Below, piece by piece: positions 34,742 to 44,735 of a stretch of DNA of 64,000 nt (position 1 is its first letter; each line of letters begins with the position of its first letter). A model generated the notes under the pieces. It saw only the letters and a program-made list of their open reading frames with translations, was not told the origin of the DNA and ran no database searches. The DNA comes from CBDBBY01 sp965205055 (GTDB lineage: Bacteria; Pseudomonadota; Alphaproteobacteria; Rhodobacterales; Rhodobacteraceae): assembly GCA_965205055.1 (NCBI GenBank), contig OZ242030.1, forward strand, positions 3,782,001 to 3,846,000, given 5' to 3'. A program made the position numbers and the translations under genes.

Positions 34742-35638
34742 ATGTCCGACCTAATCGGCTCCGCGAATCCGGAACTTGTAATCGAAGGTTCGGAAGCAGG
34801 GTTCATTCAAGACGTAATCGAAGGCAGCGCCGAGTCTCCGGTTATCGTTTACTTTCGGGCCGACTGGTGCGGTCCATGCAAGACTTTCGGTCCGGCGCTC
34901 GAGAAAGCGGTCAGGGACGCGGGCGGCTCGGTCAAGCTGGTCAAGATCGACGTCGATGCAAACCGGCAGCTGGCGGCCCAGATGGGCGTCCAGTCGATCC
35001 CTTCGGTATTCGCTTTCAAGGAGGGCAGGCCGGTGGATGGATTCATGGGGGCGAAATCCGCTTCCCAGCTTGCCGAATTCATCGCCAAACTTGCGCCTGA
35101 CGCGGGGAGCGGGGCTGACTCGGAAGAACTGGAGCGCGCGGAGTCATTGCTCAAGAGCGGCGCTGCCGTGGAGGCCGCGCAAATCTGCGCGATGGTCCTC
35201 AGCCGTTCGGCGGAAAACGCCGCTGCCTACGGAGGCCTGATTCGGGCCAATCTGGCGCTCGGCGAATTGCAGAGGGCAGAAGGTCTTTTGAACTCCGTTC
35301 CCGAGTCCATTGTCGACAAGAAAGAGATCACGGCGGCGCGCGCTCAGCTGGAGATCGCCAAGGAAGCCTCGGAAGCCGGTCCGATACCGGAGCTCCGGAC
35401 GAAGCTTGCGGACAATCCGGACGAGCATGGCGTCAGGTACGAATTGGCGGCGGCCCTTCATGCGTCGGGCAAAACCGAGGAGGCGATCGACGAGCTGATG
35501 GAGCTTTTCCGTCGGGACCGAGAGTGGAACGACGGGGCGGCCCAGAGTCAGCTGTTCCGGATATTCGACGCGCTCGAGCCGAACGACCCTGTGGCATTGA
35601 AGGGTCGAAGACGTCTGTCCTCGCTCGTATTCATGTAG
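34742..35638 (+). CDS. Thioredoxin-TPR protein (CnoX-like chaperedoxin)
   Basis: Predicted 298-aa cytoplasmic protein. The N-terminal thioredoxin domain has the active site WCGPC (about residues 40-44) and the cis-proline loop SIPSVF. The C-terminal half is helical with TPR-like repeats (GLIRANLALGELQRAEGLL, then LAAALHASGKTEEAIDEL). This architecture is that of CnoX/YbbN, which protects proteins from oxidation and hands them to GroEL or DnaK. AGGG lies 8 nt before the ATG 34742; a GTG at 34733 is possible. It starts a run of three closely spaced genes. Confidence 0.9.
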   Translation: MSDLIGSANPELVIEGSEAGFIQDVIEGSAESPVIVYFRADWCGPCKTFGPALEKAVRDAGGSVKLVKIDVDANRQLAAQMGVQSIPSVFAFKEGRPVDGFMGAKSASQLAEFIAKLAPDAGSGADSEELERAESLLKSGAAVEAAQICAMVLSRSAENAAAYGGLIRANLALGELQRAEGLLNSVPESIVDKKEITAARAQLEIAKEASEAGPIPELRTKLADNPDEHGVRYELAAALHASGKTEEAIDELMELFRRDREWNDGAAQSQLFRIFDALEPNDPVALKGRRRLSSLVFM

Positions 35639-35650
35639 GGTTCGACGAAA

Positions 35651-36319
35651 GTGACGGACAGCAAGCCGGAGAAGGGCGCGGAATTCGGGCTGGCGGATCT
35701 GCCCGAGCAAATCCCGATTTTCCCGCTATCCGGAGTGATCTTGCTTCCGAGGGTGCACCTTCCGTTGAATATCTTCGAGCCGCGCTATCTCGTCATGCTC
35801 AACGACGTGCTCAAGACGAAGAACCGTTTGATCGGAAGCATCCAGCCCATGGAGAAAGGGAACGAGCAGAACCTCCATGGCGTCGGGTGCGCCGGCCGCG
35901 TTTCCGGATTTTCCGAGACGTCCGACAACAGGTATCTGATCACGCTCACCGGCGTGGCCCGGTTCAGATTGACGAAGACGGTTTCCGGCTTCACGCCCTA
36001 CCAGAAGGCGAAAGTGGACTGGTCGGAATTCGAAGGCGACCTATCGTCCGCCGCAAACGACCTGCGGTTTGACCGCGAACCGTTTTTGGATCTGTTTTTC
36101 AAATACATGAACCTTTCGGAGAGCCAGTACGGATTGAAGAAGATGCGGTCGATCGATGCGGAAACCCTCATCAATACGGTCTCGATCGTCGGCCAGTTCG
36201 ATACGATGGAAAAACAGGCTCTTCTGGAATCGCCGTCTTTGGCGGAAAGACGGACAGCGCTGGAAGCCCTGATGCGGATCGCGATTCTCAAGGGCGGCGA
36301 ACGGGAAACCATGCAATGA
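35651..36319 (+). CDS. LON peptidase substrate-binding domain protein
   Basis: Predicted 222-aa protein consisting of the Lon N-terminal (LAN) domain alone, with PIFPLSGVILLPRVHLPLNIFEPRY near residues 22-46 (given as parts PIFPLSGVILLP and LNIFEPRY). It has no ATPase or protease domain. Such proteins are widespread in alphaproteobacteria and may bind substrates or assist a cellular protease. The start is a GTG 12 nt after the previous stop. Its stop overlaps the Trm112 start (ATGA). Confidence 0.9.
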   Translation: MTDSKPEKGAEFGLADLPEQIPIFPLSGVILLPRVHLPLNIFEPRYLVMLNDVLKTKNRLIGSIQPMEKGNEQNLHGVGCAGRVSGFSETSDNRYLITLTGVARFRLTKTVSGFTPYQKAKVDWSEFEGDLSSAANDLRFDREPFLDLFFKYMNLSESQYGLKKMRSIDAETLINTVSIVGQFDTMEKQALLESPSLAERRTALEALMRIAILKGGERETMQ

Positions 36320-36501
36320 CCGACAACGAGCCGACATTCGACCGGCGCATGCTGGAGGTTCTGGTGTGCCCCGTCACGCATGCCCAGCTTTCCTACGACA
36401 AGGAGCGCATGGAGCTGGTGTCGAAGTCGGCCCGCCTCGCTTTCCCGATTCGCAACGGGATCCCGATTATGCTCGTCGAGGAAGCTCGTCAGCTGGACTG
36501 A
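36316..36501 (+). CDS. Trm112 family protein
   Basis: Predicted 61-aa protein. The pattern LEVLVCPVTHAQLSYD and AFPIRNGIPIMLVEEAR is the Trm112/YcaR fold. In eukaryotes and archaea Trm112 activates methyltransferases of the translation machinery; bacterial roles are less clear. The second Cys pair of zinc-binding members is absent. Translationally coupled to the LON-domain gene. Confidence 0.9.
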   Translation: MTDNEPTFDRRMLEVLVCPVTHAQLSYDKERMELVSKSARLAFPIRNGIPIMLVEEARQLD

Positions 36502-36511
36502 TCGAGCAGTT

Positions 36512-37738
36512 TCATATCGGACAGTTGCGCATCGGCGCGGGCAAGTCGCCGCCGATGCCTGCCGCCTCGCGCATCGCGGCCCGTCGAAGCCAAGGCACTT
36601 TTGCGATCGCCGCCATTCCCGCCTGTCTGGTCAAGCGCGCAAGGTCGCCATCGAATGAATACAGGAAATTGAATGCGTCGGTCGCCGCCGCCATCGAGGC
36701 CGAATCGAATCGCCTTCTCCGTTGGTAGCGTTCCAACACATCGATCCGTCCGATGTCTTCGCCCCTGCGGGCGGCGCGGACCAGCACCTCGGCGAGAGTC
36801 GCTACGTCCCGGAGGCCGAGATTCAAGCCTTGTCCTGCGAGCGGGTGGATGACGTGGGCGGCATCTCCTGCGAGCGCGATGCGCTCTCCGGCGATGGAGT
36901 CGGCCAAGCTGAGCGCCAGCGGCCATAGGAAGCGCATCCCCGACAAGGAAATTTCGCCGAGCGATTTGCCGAAACGGGGCCGGAGTTGCTCCAGAAAATC
37001 CCTCTCGTCCAAATCGAAGAGCCATGAAGCGGTTTCCGCGCTTTCCGTCCAAACGACGGAGGACGAATTGCCGAGCATCGGCAGGATCGCGATCGGCCCG
37101 GTCGCCATGAAGAGCTGTCGAGCCGTCCCCATGTGCGGCAATTCGTGGTCGACACTGAAGACCAGCGCCGACTGCTTGTAGTCCTTGGTCGTTCTGGTGA
37201 TTCCTGCGCTGGCGGCCGCCAAGCTCGACCGGCCGTCGCAGCCTATCAGCGCGGAGGCTTCAAGCTGATCGCCGTCTTCCAGAACCGCCGTGATCGTTCC
37301 GCCGGTTTTTTCGATTCGCCCGATCCGCGATTCGAAGCACGCCGCGACGCCCGGCTCGGTCTCGACCGCCGTCGCCAAAGCCGCGTTCAAATGGCGCGCT
37401 TCGATGATTCGGCCCAAATCGTCGGTTTGGAGCTCGGCGCGGTCGAAAACCAATTCCACAGGCCAAGCGCCGCTTTCGGGGCGGCCGTCAGCGACGGCGA
37501 CGGACAGAATCGGCTGTCCCTCGTCTTCGAGCAGTCCGCCGAATCCCAGCCATTCGAGGTATCTGCACGACGAGAGCGACAGCGCGAACGCGCGGCCGTC
37601 GAACTCCGCGGGCATCTTCTTCCTGACCGGGCCGCCGTCGATCAGACCGACCTGCAAGCCTTCGCGGGCGAGCGTGAGCGCCAAGGCGGATCCGACCGAT
37701 CCGCCGCCCGCGACGAGCGCATTGAATTCCGAACGCAT
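36512..37738 (-). CDS. UbiH/UbiF/COQ6-family FAD-dependent hydroxylase
   Basis: Predicted 408-aa flavin monooxygenase, probably in ubiquinone synthesis. The dinucleotide-binding motif is ALVAGGGSVGSALAL (residues 7-21; the first Gly-x-Gly is Gly-Gly-Gly), the middle DG motif is IGCDGRSS, and the second FAD motif is IALAGDAAHVIHPLAGQG (about 295-312). Length fits the family. It is convergent with Trm112 (10-nt gap) and divergent from the amidase gene. The exact ring position hydroxylated is not predictable. Confidence 0.9.
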   Translation of the reverse strand: MRSEFNALVAGGGSVGSALALTLAREGLQVGLIDGGPVRKKMPAEFDGRAFALSLSSCRYLEWLGFGGLLEDEGQPILSVAVADGRPESGAWPVELVFDRAELQTDDLGRIIEARHLNAALATAVETEPGVAACFESRIGRIEKTGGTITAVLEDGDQLEASALIGCDGRSSLAAASAGITRTTKDYKQSALVFSVDHELPHMGTARQLFMATGPIAILPMLGNSSSVVWTESAETASWLFDLDERDFLEQLRPRFGKSLGEISLSGMRFLWPLALSLADSIAGERIALAGDAAHVIHPLAGQGLNLGLRDVATLAEVLVRAARRGEDIGRIDVLERYQRRRRFDSASMAAATDAFNFLYSFDGDLARLTRQAGMAAIAKVPWLRRAAMREAAGIGGDLPAPMRNCPI

Positions 37739-37826
37739 TCCGCAATTATGCTGCATTGCAGGAAATTGTCCAATCACTGGTTCCGGCGTTTCGGCGAGCC
37801 GGGCTGCAAATTTGAAGGGGGCGTCA

Positions 37827-39161
37827 TTGAGTGCTGAGTGGCTGGAACTGACCGCTTGCGAGCAGGGGAGAGCGATAAAGCGCGGAGAGATCGATCCTGT
37901 CGATCTCGCGGAAGCGTATTTTGCAAAAATCGAATCGAGCGACGTCGCTCCGAGCATTTACGCCCGACTGACGAAGGACAGGGCATTCGCCGAGGCGTAC
38001 GCGGCCTCTGCGCGGGCGAAAGCGGGGCGTTCCAATTCTCCGTTGGACGGCGTGCCGGTGTCTTGGAAGGATTTGTTCGATACCGCCGAAGTGGCGACGG
38101 AAGCGGGCTCGCAACTTTTGAAGGGCCGCGTGCCAGCCGCCGATGCGGCGGTTCTGCGCGACGCCTCGCATGCAGGAATGGTCTGTTTGGGCAAGACCCA
38201 CATGTCCGAGCTGGCGTTTTCGGGTCTCGGACTCAATCCGTTCACAGGAACTCCGCCTTGCATAAACGATGGAGACAGCGTGTCCGGCGGGTCGTCCTCC
38301 GGGGCTGCCGCGTCTGTGGCGTTCGGCCTTGCCGCTGCGGCTGTCGGGTCGGACACCGGAGGATCCGTGCGTGGACCGGCGGCTTGGAACGATCTTGTCG
38401 GTTTGAAAACCACCTTGGGATTGATTCCGCTCGACGGCGTTGTTCCGCTGTGCCCGAGCTTCGACACCGTCGGACCTTTGACGCGTTGCGTGGAGGATGC
38501 CGCCGCGATGCTGACGGCGCTGACGGGCGGGAAACGGCCGATGGATCTGAACGGAGCCGCCGTCGAGCGCTTGCGGATTCTGATCTTGGAAACCGTGGCG
38601 ATGGACGGATTGGAACCTCCTTGCGCGGAGGCGTTCAGGAAATCGGTCGAGCTGATGGAAGCCTGCGGCGCGGAAGTGATCTCAAAACCCGTTCCGGCTG
38701 TGGAGGAAGCGATTTTGCTCGCGCCGCCGTTGTACTGCGTAGAGGCGTATTCGATCTGGATGGAGAAAATCGAAGCGGACCCAGAACTGATGTTTCCGCA
38801 GATTCGGGATCGTTTCCGAAGCGGAAAGACCTTCTCGGGAATCGATTATGCGCAAGCTCAGAAGAAGCTTGCAGCTTTGAGTCAAGAGTTCAGGGAAGCC
38901 GTATCGGGATACGACGCGATCGCCATGCCGACATCGCCGATCCTGCCTCCGAAAAAAGAGCGCCTGCTTTCCGACAGCGAGCATTATGCTGAACGGAATC
39001 TCATGGCGCTGCGGAACACGAGGATTGCGAATCTCATGGAAGTTCCGGCACTTACCTTGCCGACCGGCATCGCATCCGCAGGAGTGATGCTGTTCGCGCA
39101 ACCCTTTGAAGAAGCTAAATTATTGCGGATCGGAAGGGCGCTGGAAGCCAAATTGGGATGA
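37827..39161 (+). CDS. Amidase signature family protein
   Basis: Predicted 444-aa serine amidohydrolase. The Ser-cisSer-Lys triad is visible as Lys in VSWKDLF, the cis-Ser in GGSSSGAAAS and the nucleophile in SDTGGSVRGPAA (about residues 75, 155 and 179). The family includes GatA, but Glu-tRNA amidotransferase partners are absent, so a general amidase is more likely. The start is a TTG at 37827, selected because AAGGGGG lies 6 nt upstream and homologues start here; there is no ATG nearby. Confidence 0.88.
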   Translation: MSAEWLELTACEQGRAIKRGEIDPVDLAEAYFAKIESSDVAPSIYARLTKDRAFAEAYAASARAKAGRSNSPLDGVPVSWKDLFDTAEVATEAGSQLLKGRVPAADAAVLRDASHAGMVCLGKTHMSELAFSGLGLNPFTGTPPCINDGDSVSGGSSSGAAASVAFGLAAAAVGSDTGGSVRGPAAWNDLVGLKTTLGLIPLDGVVPLCPSFDTVGPLTRCVEDAAAMLTALTGGKRPMDLNGAAVERLRILILETVAMDGLEPPCAEAFRKSVELMEACGAEVISKPVPAVEEAILLAPPLYCVEAYSIWMEKIEADPELMFPQIRDRFRSGKTFSGIDYAQAQKKLAALSQEFREAVSGYDAIAMPTSPILPPKKERLLSDSEHYAERNLMALRNTRIANLMEVPALTLPTGIASAGVMLFAQPFEEAKLLRIGRALEAKLG

Positions 39162-39317
39162 TGCCTCCGCCCGCGCGATCGCCGGTCCGCCGGATTGCAA
39201 AAATGACACATTGCGCCGAACCTGCGGCAATGGCCGCAGACGCGTTTATGGACGGAACCGGGAAAACCATCTAGCCTTTCTTCAACGGAGCGTTACGACT
39301 CCGGCAACGAGGCAGAA

Positions 39318-40496
39318 ATGATCATTCCCGAGCGGTTTTCCGAACTGCCGCAATACCCATTTGCACGGCTGAGACGACTGATCGATGGCGTCAATCCGGG
39401 CGGGGAGCCGATTGACTTGTCGGTCGGCGGTCCCACGCACGCGTTTCCGCATTTTATTTTGGACGAAATCGGGAGCAACTTCGACGGATTCGGGAAATAT
39501 CCGCCCACGGTCGGCGACGCCGAACTGCTTGAAGCCGCCGCGGACTGGCTGGAACTGCGATATTCGGCCAAGGTGGATCCGTCCGTCAATATCGTCGCGC
39601 TGAACGGCACGCGGGAAGGCCTGTTCAACGCATGCGTGGCTGTTTGCCCGGAGCGGAAAAACGGAAAACAGTCCTGCGTGCTCATCCCCAATCCGTTTTA
39701 TCAAGTCTATGCCGCCGCCGCGCACGCTTCCGGCGCCGAGCCCGTCTATCTCCCGGCGACCGAAGAGACGGGGTTTCTTCCCGATTACGCGAGCCTGCCC
39801 GAATCCGTCCTCGAGCGCGCCGCCGTCGCCTACATCTGCTCGCCGTCCAATCCCCAGGGCGCGACGGCGTCTTTCGAATATCTTTCGCGGCTCCTCGAAT
39901 TGGCGAAACGGCATGATTTTTTGATCTTCGCCGATGAGTGCTACTCCGAAATCTACAGGCGCGATCCGCCCGTAGGGATGCTGGAGGTCGCTTCGGACGA
40001 ATCCGACATTGAGCGGATGGTCGTGTTTCATTCGCTTTCGAAGAGATCGAATCTGCCGGGACTTCGGTCGGGATTCGCTTGCGGCGGCCGGGAAGCGATC
40101 GAACGCTTCAAGTGGCTGAGGGGCTACAACGGCGCATCGCTGCCTCTGCCGCTGCAGAAGGCGGCCAGTCGCGTGTGGAGCGACGAAGATCACGTCGAAT
40201 TGAACAGATCGATCTATCGGTCCAAATTCGCTCTGGCGGACGAATTGTTGTCGGGGATCGAAGGATATCGGTCGCCGACGGCGGGCTTCTTCCTGTGGCT
40301 CGAGGTTCCCGACGGCGAAAGCGCCGCCCTCTCGCTTTGGCGGGACGACGGAGTTCGCGTCCTTCCGGGCACATATCTGGGCCGGGAGGTCGACGGTGAA
40401 AACCCCGGCAAGAGCTACATCCGGGTTGCGCTCTGTCCGTCCGAAGATCGCTTGCGGACGGGATTGGCCAAGATGCGCAGAAGACTGTTCAGTTAA
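39318..40496 (+). CDS. Class I/II PLP aminotransferase (DapC-like)
   Basis: Predicted 392-aa pyridoxal-phosphate enzyme. The Schiff-base Lys is about residue 241 in HSLSKRSNLPGLRSGF; other fold-type I motifs are NPFYQVY, SPSNPQG and FADECYSEIY. It is most similar in layout to N-succinyldiaminopimelate aminotransferases of lysine/peptidoglycan synthesis, but other aminotransferases share the motifs, so the substrate is inferred. GAGG precedes the start. It lies just upstream of ftsK, a common arrangement in Rhodobacterales. Confidence 0.88.
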   Translation: MIIPERFSELPQYPFARLRRLIDGVNPGGEPIDLSVGGPTHAFPHFILDEIGSNFDGFGKYPPTVGDAELLEAAADWLELRYSAKVDPSVNIVALNGTREGLFNACVAVCPERKNGKQSCVLIPNPFYQVYAAAAHASGAEPVYLPATEETGFLPDYASLPESVLERAAVAYICSPSNPQGATASFEYLSRLLELAKRHDFLIFADECYSEIYRRDPPVGMLEVASDESDIERMVVFHSLSKRSNLPGLRSGFACGGREAIERFKWLRGYNGASLPLPLQKAASRVWSDEDHVELNRSIYRSKFALADELLSGIEGYRSPTAGFFLWLEVPDGESAALSLWRDDGVRVLPGTYLGREVDGENPGKSYIRVALCPSEDRLRTGLAKMRRRLFS

Positions 40497-40510
40497 GAGG
40501 TTCGAGCACT

Positions 40511-43162
40511 ATGGCATATCAGGCAAGGCAGCACGGTCCGCTATTGGACGGATATTGGAAGCAGGTGATCGAGCGCCGAAGCAAAGAATTGCTCGGGCTT
40601 GCGCTGTTCGCGCTGGGCATTGCGCTGTCCGCGACGCTCGGTTCGTATTCCGCGAATGATCCCGGCATCTTTTCGTCGACGACTCTGCCGGTTCGGAACT
40701 GGCTTGGTCCCACGGGCGCGGCGGTGGCAAGCCCGCTGATGATTTCCGTCGGATTCGGGTCATGGTTCCTGGCCTCATTCCTCTCGGTCTGGGGGCTCAG
40801 GTACCTGATCCACGCCGAACATGGCCGATTCGTGAACCGGATGCTGCTGCTTCCTTTCGCAGTGATGCTCTGCTCGATTTTCCTGGCGGCGATCAGCTCT
40901 TCTCAAAGCTGGGGGCATCACTTCGGTTTGGGAGGGATGTTCGGAGACACTGTTCTCGCGGCAATTTTGTACGCTTGGCCGGGGCCTGCAGGTTCTGGCG
41001 AGGAGCAGATCGCATGGATAGCCGGAGTTTCGCTCGCGGTCTGCGCATACGCCGCGCTCGGCTTCACGCTTCGCGATCTGGTTTACCCTTTCAGAAGACG
41101 CAGCGGCCCGGCCTTGCAGGACGAAGAGGAGATTGGCGCCGCGCGCAATGCCCGGCGCAGAAAAGCAGAAGCTGCACCGGTTCCGGAAGAGCGCGAGTTC
41201 GCGGACGAACAGCCTGCTTCCGGGCCCACGCGTCGCGGTCTGACGCGCGGATTGTTCGGCCGCAAGACGGAGCGCGCGCAACCCGAAAAAGTCGATCCCG
41301 TTTTCGAGGAGCCGGAACCCGCGCAGCCGGACGAGTCCGCCTCTCCGTCCCAAGGCGCTTTCGACCGGATCAGATCATTGTTTTCAAGGGCGCAGGAGGA
41401 CGTGCCTCCTCGTCACATGCCTGCTCAGGTAACGGCTGCCGAGCAGGCCTTCGCGGGGCGAGCGCTCGCGCCGGAGCCGCCTTTGACCCGCTTCTCAGGT
41501 CCGCAGACTGATTGCGACCCGGCATCGGATGCGGATGATTTCGAACCGCCCGCAGACTTGCAAGCGGTCGGAAGCGATCCGGAGGAGCCGGATCCTGCGC
41601 AAGAGTCCGTCGGCGCGCCGCCGCCGAAGCGCGGAAATCCCCCAAAGACCCCCGCGCGGGCCGAGTACGACGGCCCTCCGCTCGATCTGCTGCAGCATCC
41701 GGTCCGCTCGAGCCAGCCTCAGCAAAGTCCTGACGCATTGCAGGAGAACGCGACGGCTCTCGAATCCGTTCTTGACGATTACGGCGTCAAAGGAACCATC
41801 GAAGCCGTCCGGCCCGGCCCGGTGGTCACTCTCTACGAATTGATGCCCGCGCCTGGGCTCAAAGCAAGCAGGGTCATGGGGCTTTCGGACGACATCGCCC
41901 GTTCGATGTCGGCCCTTTCCGCGAGGATTTCGACGGTTCCGGGCCGTTCGGTGATCGGAATCGAGCTTCCGAATGCCGAGCGCGAAAACGTCTTTCTGAA
42001 AGAACTGATCGCTTCGAAGGAATTCGGCGACAAGAGGCTGAAGCTGCCGATCGCATTGGGCAAGGATATCGGCGGCACGTCGATCTGCGTCGATCTGGCC
42101 ACGATGCCGCACCTGCTGATCGCCGGCACGACGGGATCGGGCAAATCCGTCGCGATCAATACGATGATCCTGAGCTTGCTCTACAAGAGATCGCCGGAAG
42201 AGTGCCGCTTGATCATGATCGATCCGAAAATGCTCGAGCTCAGCGTCTACGACGGAATACCGCATCTGCTGTCGCCGGTCGTCACCGACCCGAAAAAAGC
42301 GGTGGTCGCTCTGAAATGGGTCGTCGGCGAAATGGAGGAGCGCTACCGGCAAATGTCCAAGATGGGCGTCAGGAACATCCACGGCTACAACCAGCGGATC
42401 AAGGAAGCGCTGAAGGCGAACAGGATGTTCTCTCGGAGCGTGCCGACCGGCTTCGACGAGGAGACCGGAGAGCCGATCATCGAAACCGAGGAGTATATGC
42501 CGGAGACGCTGCCGTTCATCGTCGTGATCGTGGACGAGATGGCGGATCTCATGATGGTCGCGGGAAAGGAGATCGAAGCCTGCATACAGCGGCTGGCGCA
42601 AATGGCCCGCGCATCGGGAATCCACATCGTGATGGCCACCCAGCGGCCTTCCGTCGACGTGATCACCGGGACGATCAAGGCGAATTTCCCGACCCGGGTT
42701 TCGTTCCAGGTGACCTCGAAGGTGGACAGCCGCACAATTCTGGGTGAACAAGGCGCGGAGCAGCTTTTGGGCAAGGGCGACATGCTATATATGGCTGGCG
42801 GAGGCAAAATCAGCCGGGTCCATGGTCCGTTCGTCTCCGACGAGGATGTCGAAGATGTCGTCAATCACCTTAAGGATCTCGGCGAGCCGGAATATGTGCC
42901 CGAGGTGCTGGACGGGCCGAGCGAAGAGAACGAAGCCGCGTTGAACGATGTGCTCGGCCTCGCCGCTGGCCAAAGCGACACCCAGTACGACATGGCTGTC
43001 TCGATCGTCTTGAAGGATCGCAAATGCTCGACGTCCTACATCCAGCGGAAGCTGGGCATCGGCTACAACAAAGCCGCGAAAATCGTGGAGCAGATGGAAG
43101 AGAACGGTCTGATCAGCCCGGCGAACCACGTCGGCAAGCGGGAAATCCTCGTGCCGGAGTGA
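40511..43162 (+). CDS. ftsK: DNA translocase FtsK
   Basis: Predicted 883-aa septal protein that pumps chromosomes during division and activates XerCD. The N-terminus carries four transmembrane helices (about residues 28-195). A Pro/Glu/Ala-rich linker of about 200 residues follows. The RecA-type motor has Walker A GTTGSGKS (about 537-545), Walker B PFIVVIVDEMADL (about 672-684) and an HIVMATQRPS motif. The C-terminal gamma winged helix (about 815-883: DRKCSTSYIQRKLGIGYN) would read the KOPS-like polarity sequences. It starts 14 nt after the aminotransferase. Confidence 0.97.
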   Translation: MAYQARQHGPLLDGYWKQVIERRSKELLGLALFALGIALSATLGSYSANDPGIFSSTTLPVRNWLGPTGAAVASPLMISVGFGSWFLASFLSVWGLRYLIHAEHGRFVNRMLLLPFAVMLCSIFLAAISSSQSWGHHFGLGGMFGDTVLAAILYAWPGPAGSGEEQIAWIAGVSLAVCAYAALGFTLRDLVYPFRRRSGPALQDEEEIGAARNARRRKAEAAPVPEEREFADEQPASGPTRRGLTRGLFGRKTERAQPEKVDPVFEEPEPAQPDESASPSQGAFDRIRSLFSRAQEDVPPRHMPAQVTAAEQAFAGRALAPEPPLTRFSGPQTDCDPASDADDFEPPADLQAVGSDPEEPDPAQESVGAPPPKRGNPPKTPARAEYDGPPLDLLQHPVRSSQPQQSPDALQENATALESVLDDYGVKGTIEAVRPGPVVTLYELMPAPGLKASRVMGLSDDIARSMSALSARISTVPGRSVIGIELPNAERENVFLKELIASKEFGDKRLKLPIALGKDIGGTSICVDLATMPHLLIAGTTGSGKSVAINTMILSLLYKRSPEECRLIMIDPKMLELSVYDGIPHLLSPVVTDPKKAVVALKWVVGEMEERYRQMSKMGVRNIHGYNQRIKEALKANRMFSRSVPTGFDEETGEPIIETEEYMPETLPFIVVIVDEMADLMMVAGKEIEACIQRLAQMARASGIHIVMATQRPSVDVITGTIKANFPTRVSFQVTSKVDSRTILGEQGAEQLLGKGDMLYMAGGGKISRVHGPFVSDEDVEDVVNHLKDLGEPEYVPEVLDGPSEENEAALNDVLGLAAGQSDTQYDMAVSIVLKDRKCSTSYIQRKLGIGYNKAAKIVEQMEENGLISPANHVGKREILVPE

Positions 43163-43223
43163 CGCCGTCTTTCCGGGCGCGCCATTCGGCGACGGCGTCC
43201 GGGCGGCCCTATGGAGCGGCGGC

Positions 43224-43838
43224 ATGCGTTTGAAGGCGGCTGCGATCGCGGCCGCCGCCGCGTTTTTCTGGGGGAGCGCGGCGGCGCAAGACGAGCCGAC
43301 CGCGCTCGACAGAATTTCGGCCTACATGAGCGAATTGACGTCGGCGCAGGCCTCGTTCCGGCAAATCAACGCCGACGGCTCGGAATCGACGGGCACATTC
43401 TATCTGCAGCGGCCTTGGAACGCCCGGCTGGACTACGACCCGCCCGAACCCGCCCTTCTCATCGCAAGCGGACGGACCGTCGCCATTTTCGACCGGAAAT
43501 CGAATTCCGGGCCGGAAATGTATCCGGTCAAAGGCACTCCGATCTATTTCATCCTCGCCGACGAAGTGGACCTGTCGGACAGCGAATACCTGATCAGGCA
43601 CATCGTCGGGGACGATTTTACGGAAGTCCATCTCAGGAGCTTGAGGAAGAAATTCAAGGGATACATCAAGCTCGTGTTCTCGAACGAACCGCTGACACTT
43701 CGAGGCTGGATATTCGTCGATGAATTCGACAACAGCACGACGTTCGCGCTCGGGCCGCTCGATCGGGATGCGGACATTCCGGATGAGTTGTTCAGCATCA
43801 ACGCGGAAAAGAAGCGTCACGAAAACAGGAACAGCTGA
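43224..43838 (+). CDS. lolA: Outer-membrane lipoprotein carrier protein LolA
   Basis: Predicted 204-aa periplasmic chaperone that carries lipoproteins to the outer membrane. The signal peptide is MRLKAAAIAAAAAFFWG with cleavage after SAAA (about residue 21). The mature part has the LolA pattern ASFRQINADGSESTGTFYLQ and WNARLDYDPPEPALLIASG. Short spacing to ftsK (61 nt) suggests cotranscription. Confidence 0.93.
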   Translation: MRLKAAAIAAAAAFFWGSAAAQDEPTALDRISAYMSELTSAQASFRQINADGSESTGTFYLQRPWNARLDYDPPEPALLIASGRTVAIFDRKSNSGPEMYPVKGTPIYFILADEVDLSDSEYLIRHIVGDDFTEVHLRSLRKKFKGYIKLVFSNEPLTLRGWIFVDEFDNSTTFALGPLDRDADIPDELFSINAEKKRHENRNS

Positions 43839-43848
43839 AGGCGCCCGA

Positions 43849-44415
43849 TCAGGTGCAGGTGGACAGCTGCCTCCTGTACATCCGCTCGCGGTCGACCAGA
43901 TTGTTCGCGACGTCGACGAGCCAGTCTTTCTGCAGATACGTCTTCCGGTTGTACCCGCCGTGTCCCTCGTGATACGCAAGATACTGGTTGCGAACATCGG
44001 TCTTCGGCACGCCGTAGCGCTTCGTCGTGATGTTGGTGTACCATCCCATGAAGTCGACCGCATCGCCGAAATTGTGCCGGCGAGCCCGCTGGTTTCCGGT
44101 CGCATCGCGATACCAGTCCCAAGTCGAGTCGATGGCTTGGGCGTAGCCGTACGCGCTCGACCGGGGCTTAATCGGAATCAGGCCTAGAAAATAAGTGCTG
44201 GTCGTTCGCGCCCTGGCTTCGAACTTGCTTTCCTGCCAGATGATCGCCATCTGCACCGAGGTCGGCAAACCCCACTTCCGCTCCGTCGCCTGCATTTCGC
44301 GCTTCCATCCCGGCTGCGCGCGGGTGATGCCGCATGCGTCGTCGAGATTTCGCGGCGGCCCCGAATCGATAAAGGTGCAGCCGGCCAGAAGAGCGATTAA
44401 GAGGAGCTTCCTCAT
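43849..44415 (-). CDS. Lytic transglycosylase-like lipoprotein
   Basis: Predicted 188-aa lipoprotein. The signal sequence MRKLLLIALLAGC ends in a lipobox with lipidated Cys13. The SLT-type lysozyme fold shows the candidate catalytic Glu in AIIWQESKFEA (about residue 62), then SAYGYAQAIDSTW, and YLAYHEGHGGY near the C-terminus. It likely trims peptidoglycan from the inner leaflet of the outer membrane. It is convergent with lolA (10-nt gap) and divergent from ribA. Confidence 0.88.
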   Translation of the reverse strand: MRKLLLIALLAGCTFIDSGPPRNLDDACGITRAQPGWKREMQATERKWGLPTSVQMAIIWQESKFEARARTTSTYFLGLIPIKPRSSAYGYAQAIDSTWDWYRDATGNQRARRHNFGDAVDFMGWYTNITTKRYGVPKTDVRNQYLAYHEGHGGYNRKTYLQKDWLVDVANNLVDRERMYRRQLSTCT

Positions 44416-44735
44416 GGATATGTCGAATTCAACTCCGGTTCCGACGGAAGCTTACCATGTACTGCCGCGCTTTCAATTGAAATTTTCGACCTCCGCCCGC
44501 TCGGTGCTGCCGCGCAACATGTGTCGGCAGTCGGGCGGTCTGTTGAACTCGCATTGTTCAGCGGCATTCGCGAGGATTCGGCTCGCTTGCCGTTCAGAAA
44601 AGGCCGTTGCGAAAGTATTTTGATCCCGATTGCACAACTCGTTAAATTGACGGACTGCACGAAGCGGAATTGCGGAGATCGACCCGCTGCGAAGCCGCGC
44701 CGAAGTGCTGAGCCAAGGCACCGATTGGAAGGACG
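44416..44735. other. Divergent promoter region, no gene seen
   Basis: A 320-bp gap between the transglycosylase start and ribA. Promoters for both should lie here. No FMN-riboswitch-like conserved core or other RNA was recognised, and no coding frame is supported. Confidence 0.4.

Noticed and set aside
37290..37826. N-terminal extension of the amidase frame
   Set aside because: It overlaps the UbiH-type gene and its upstream region and lacks family similarity; the TTG at 37827 has an excellent ribosome binding site.
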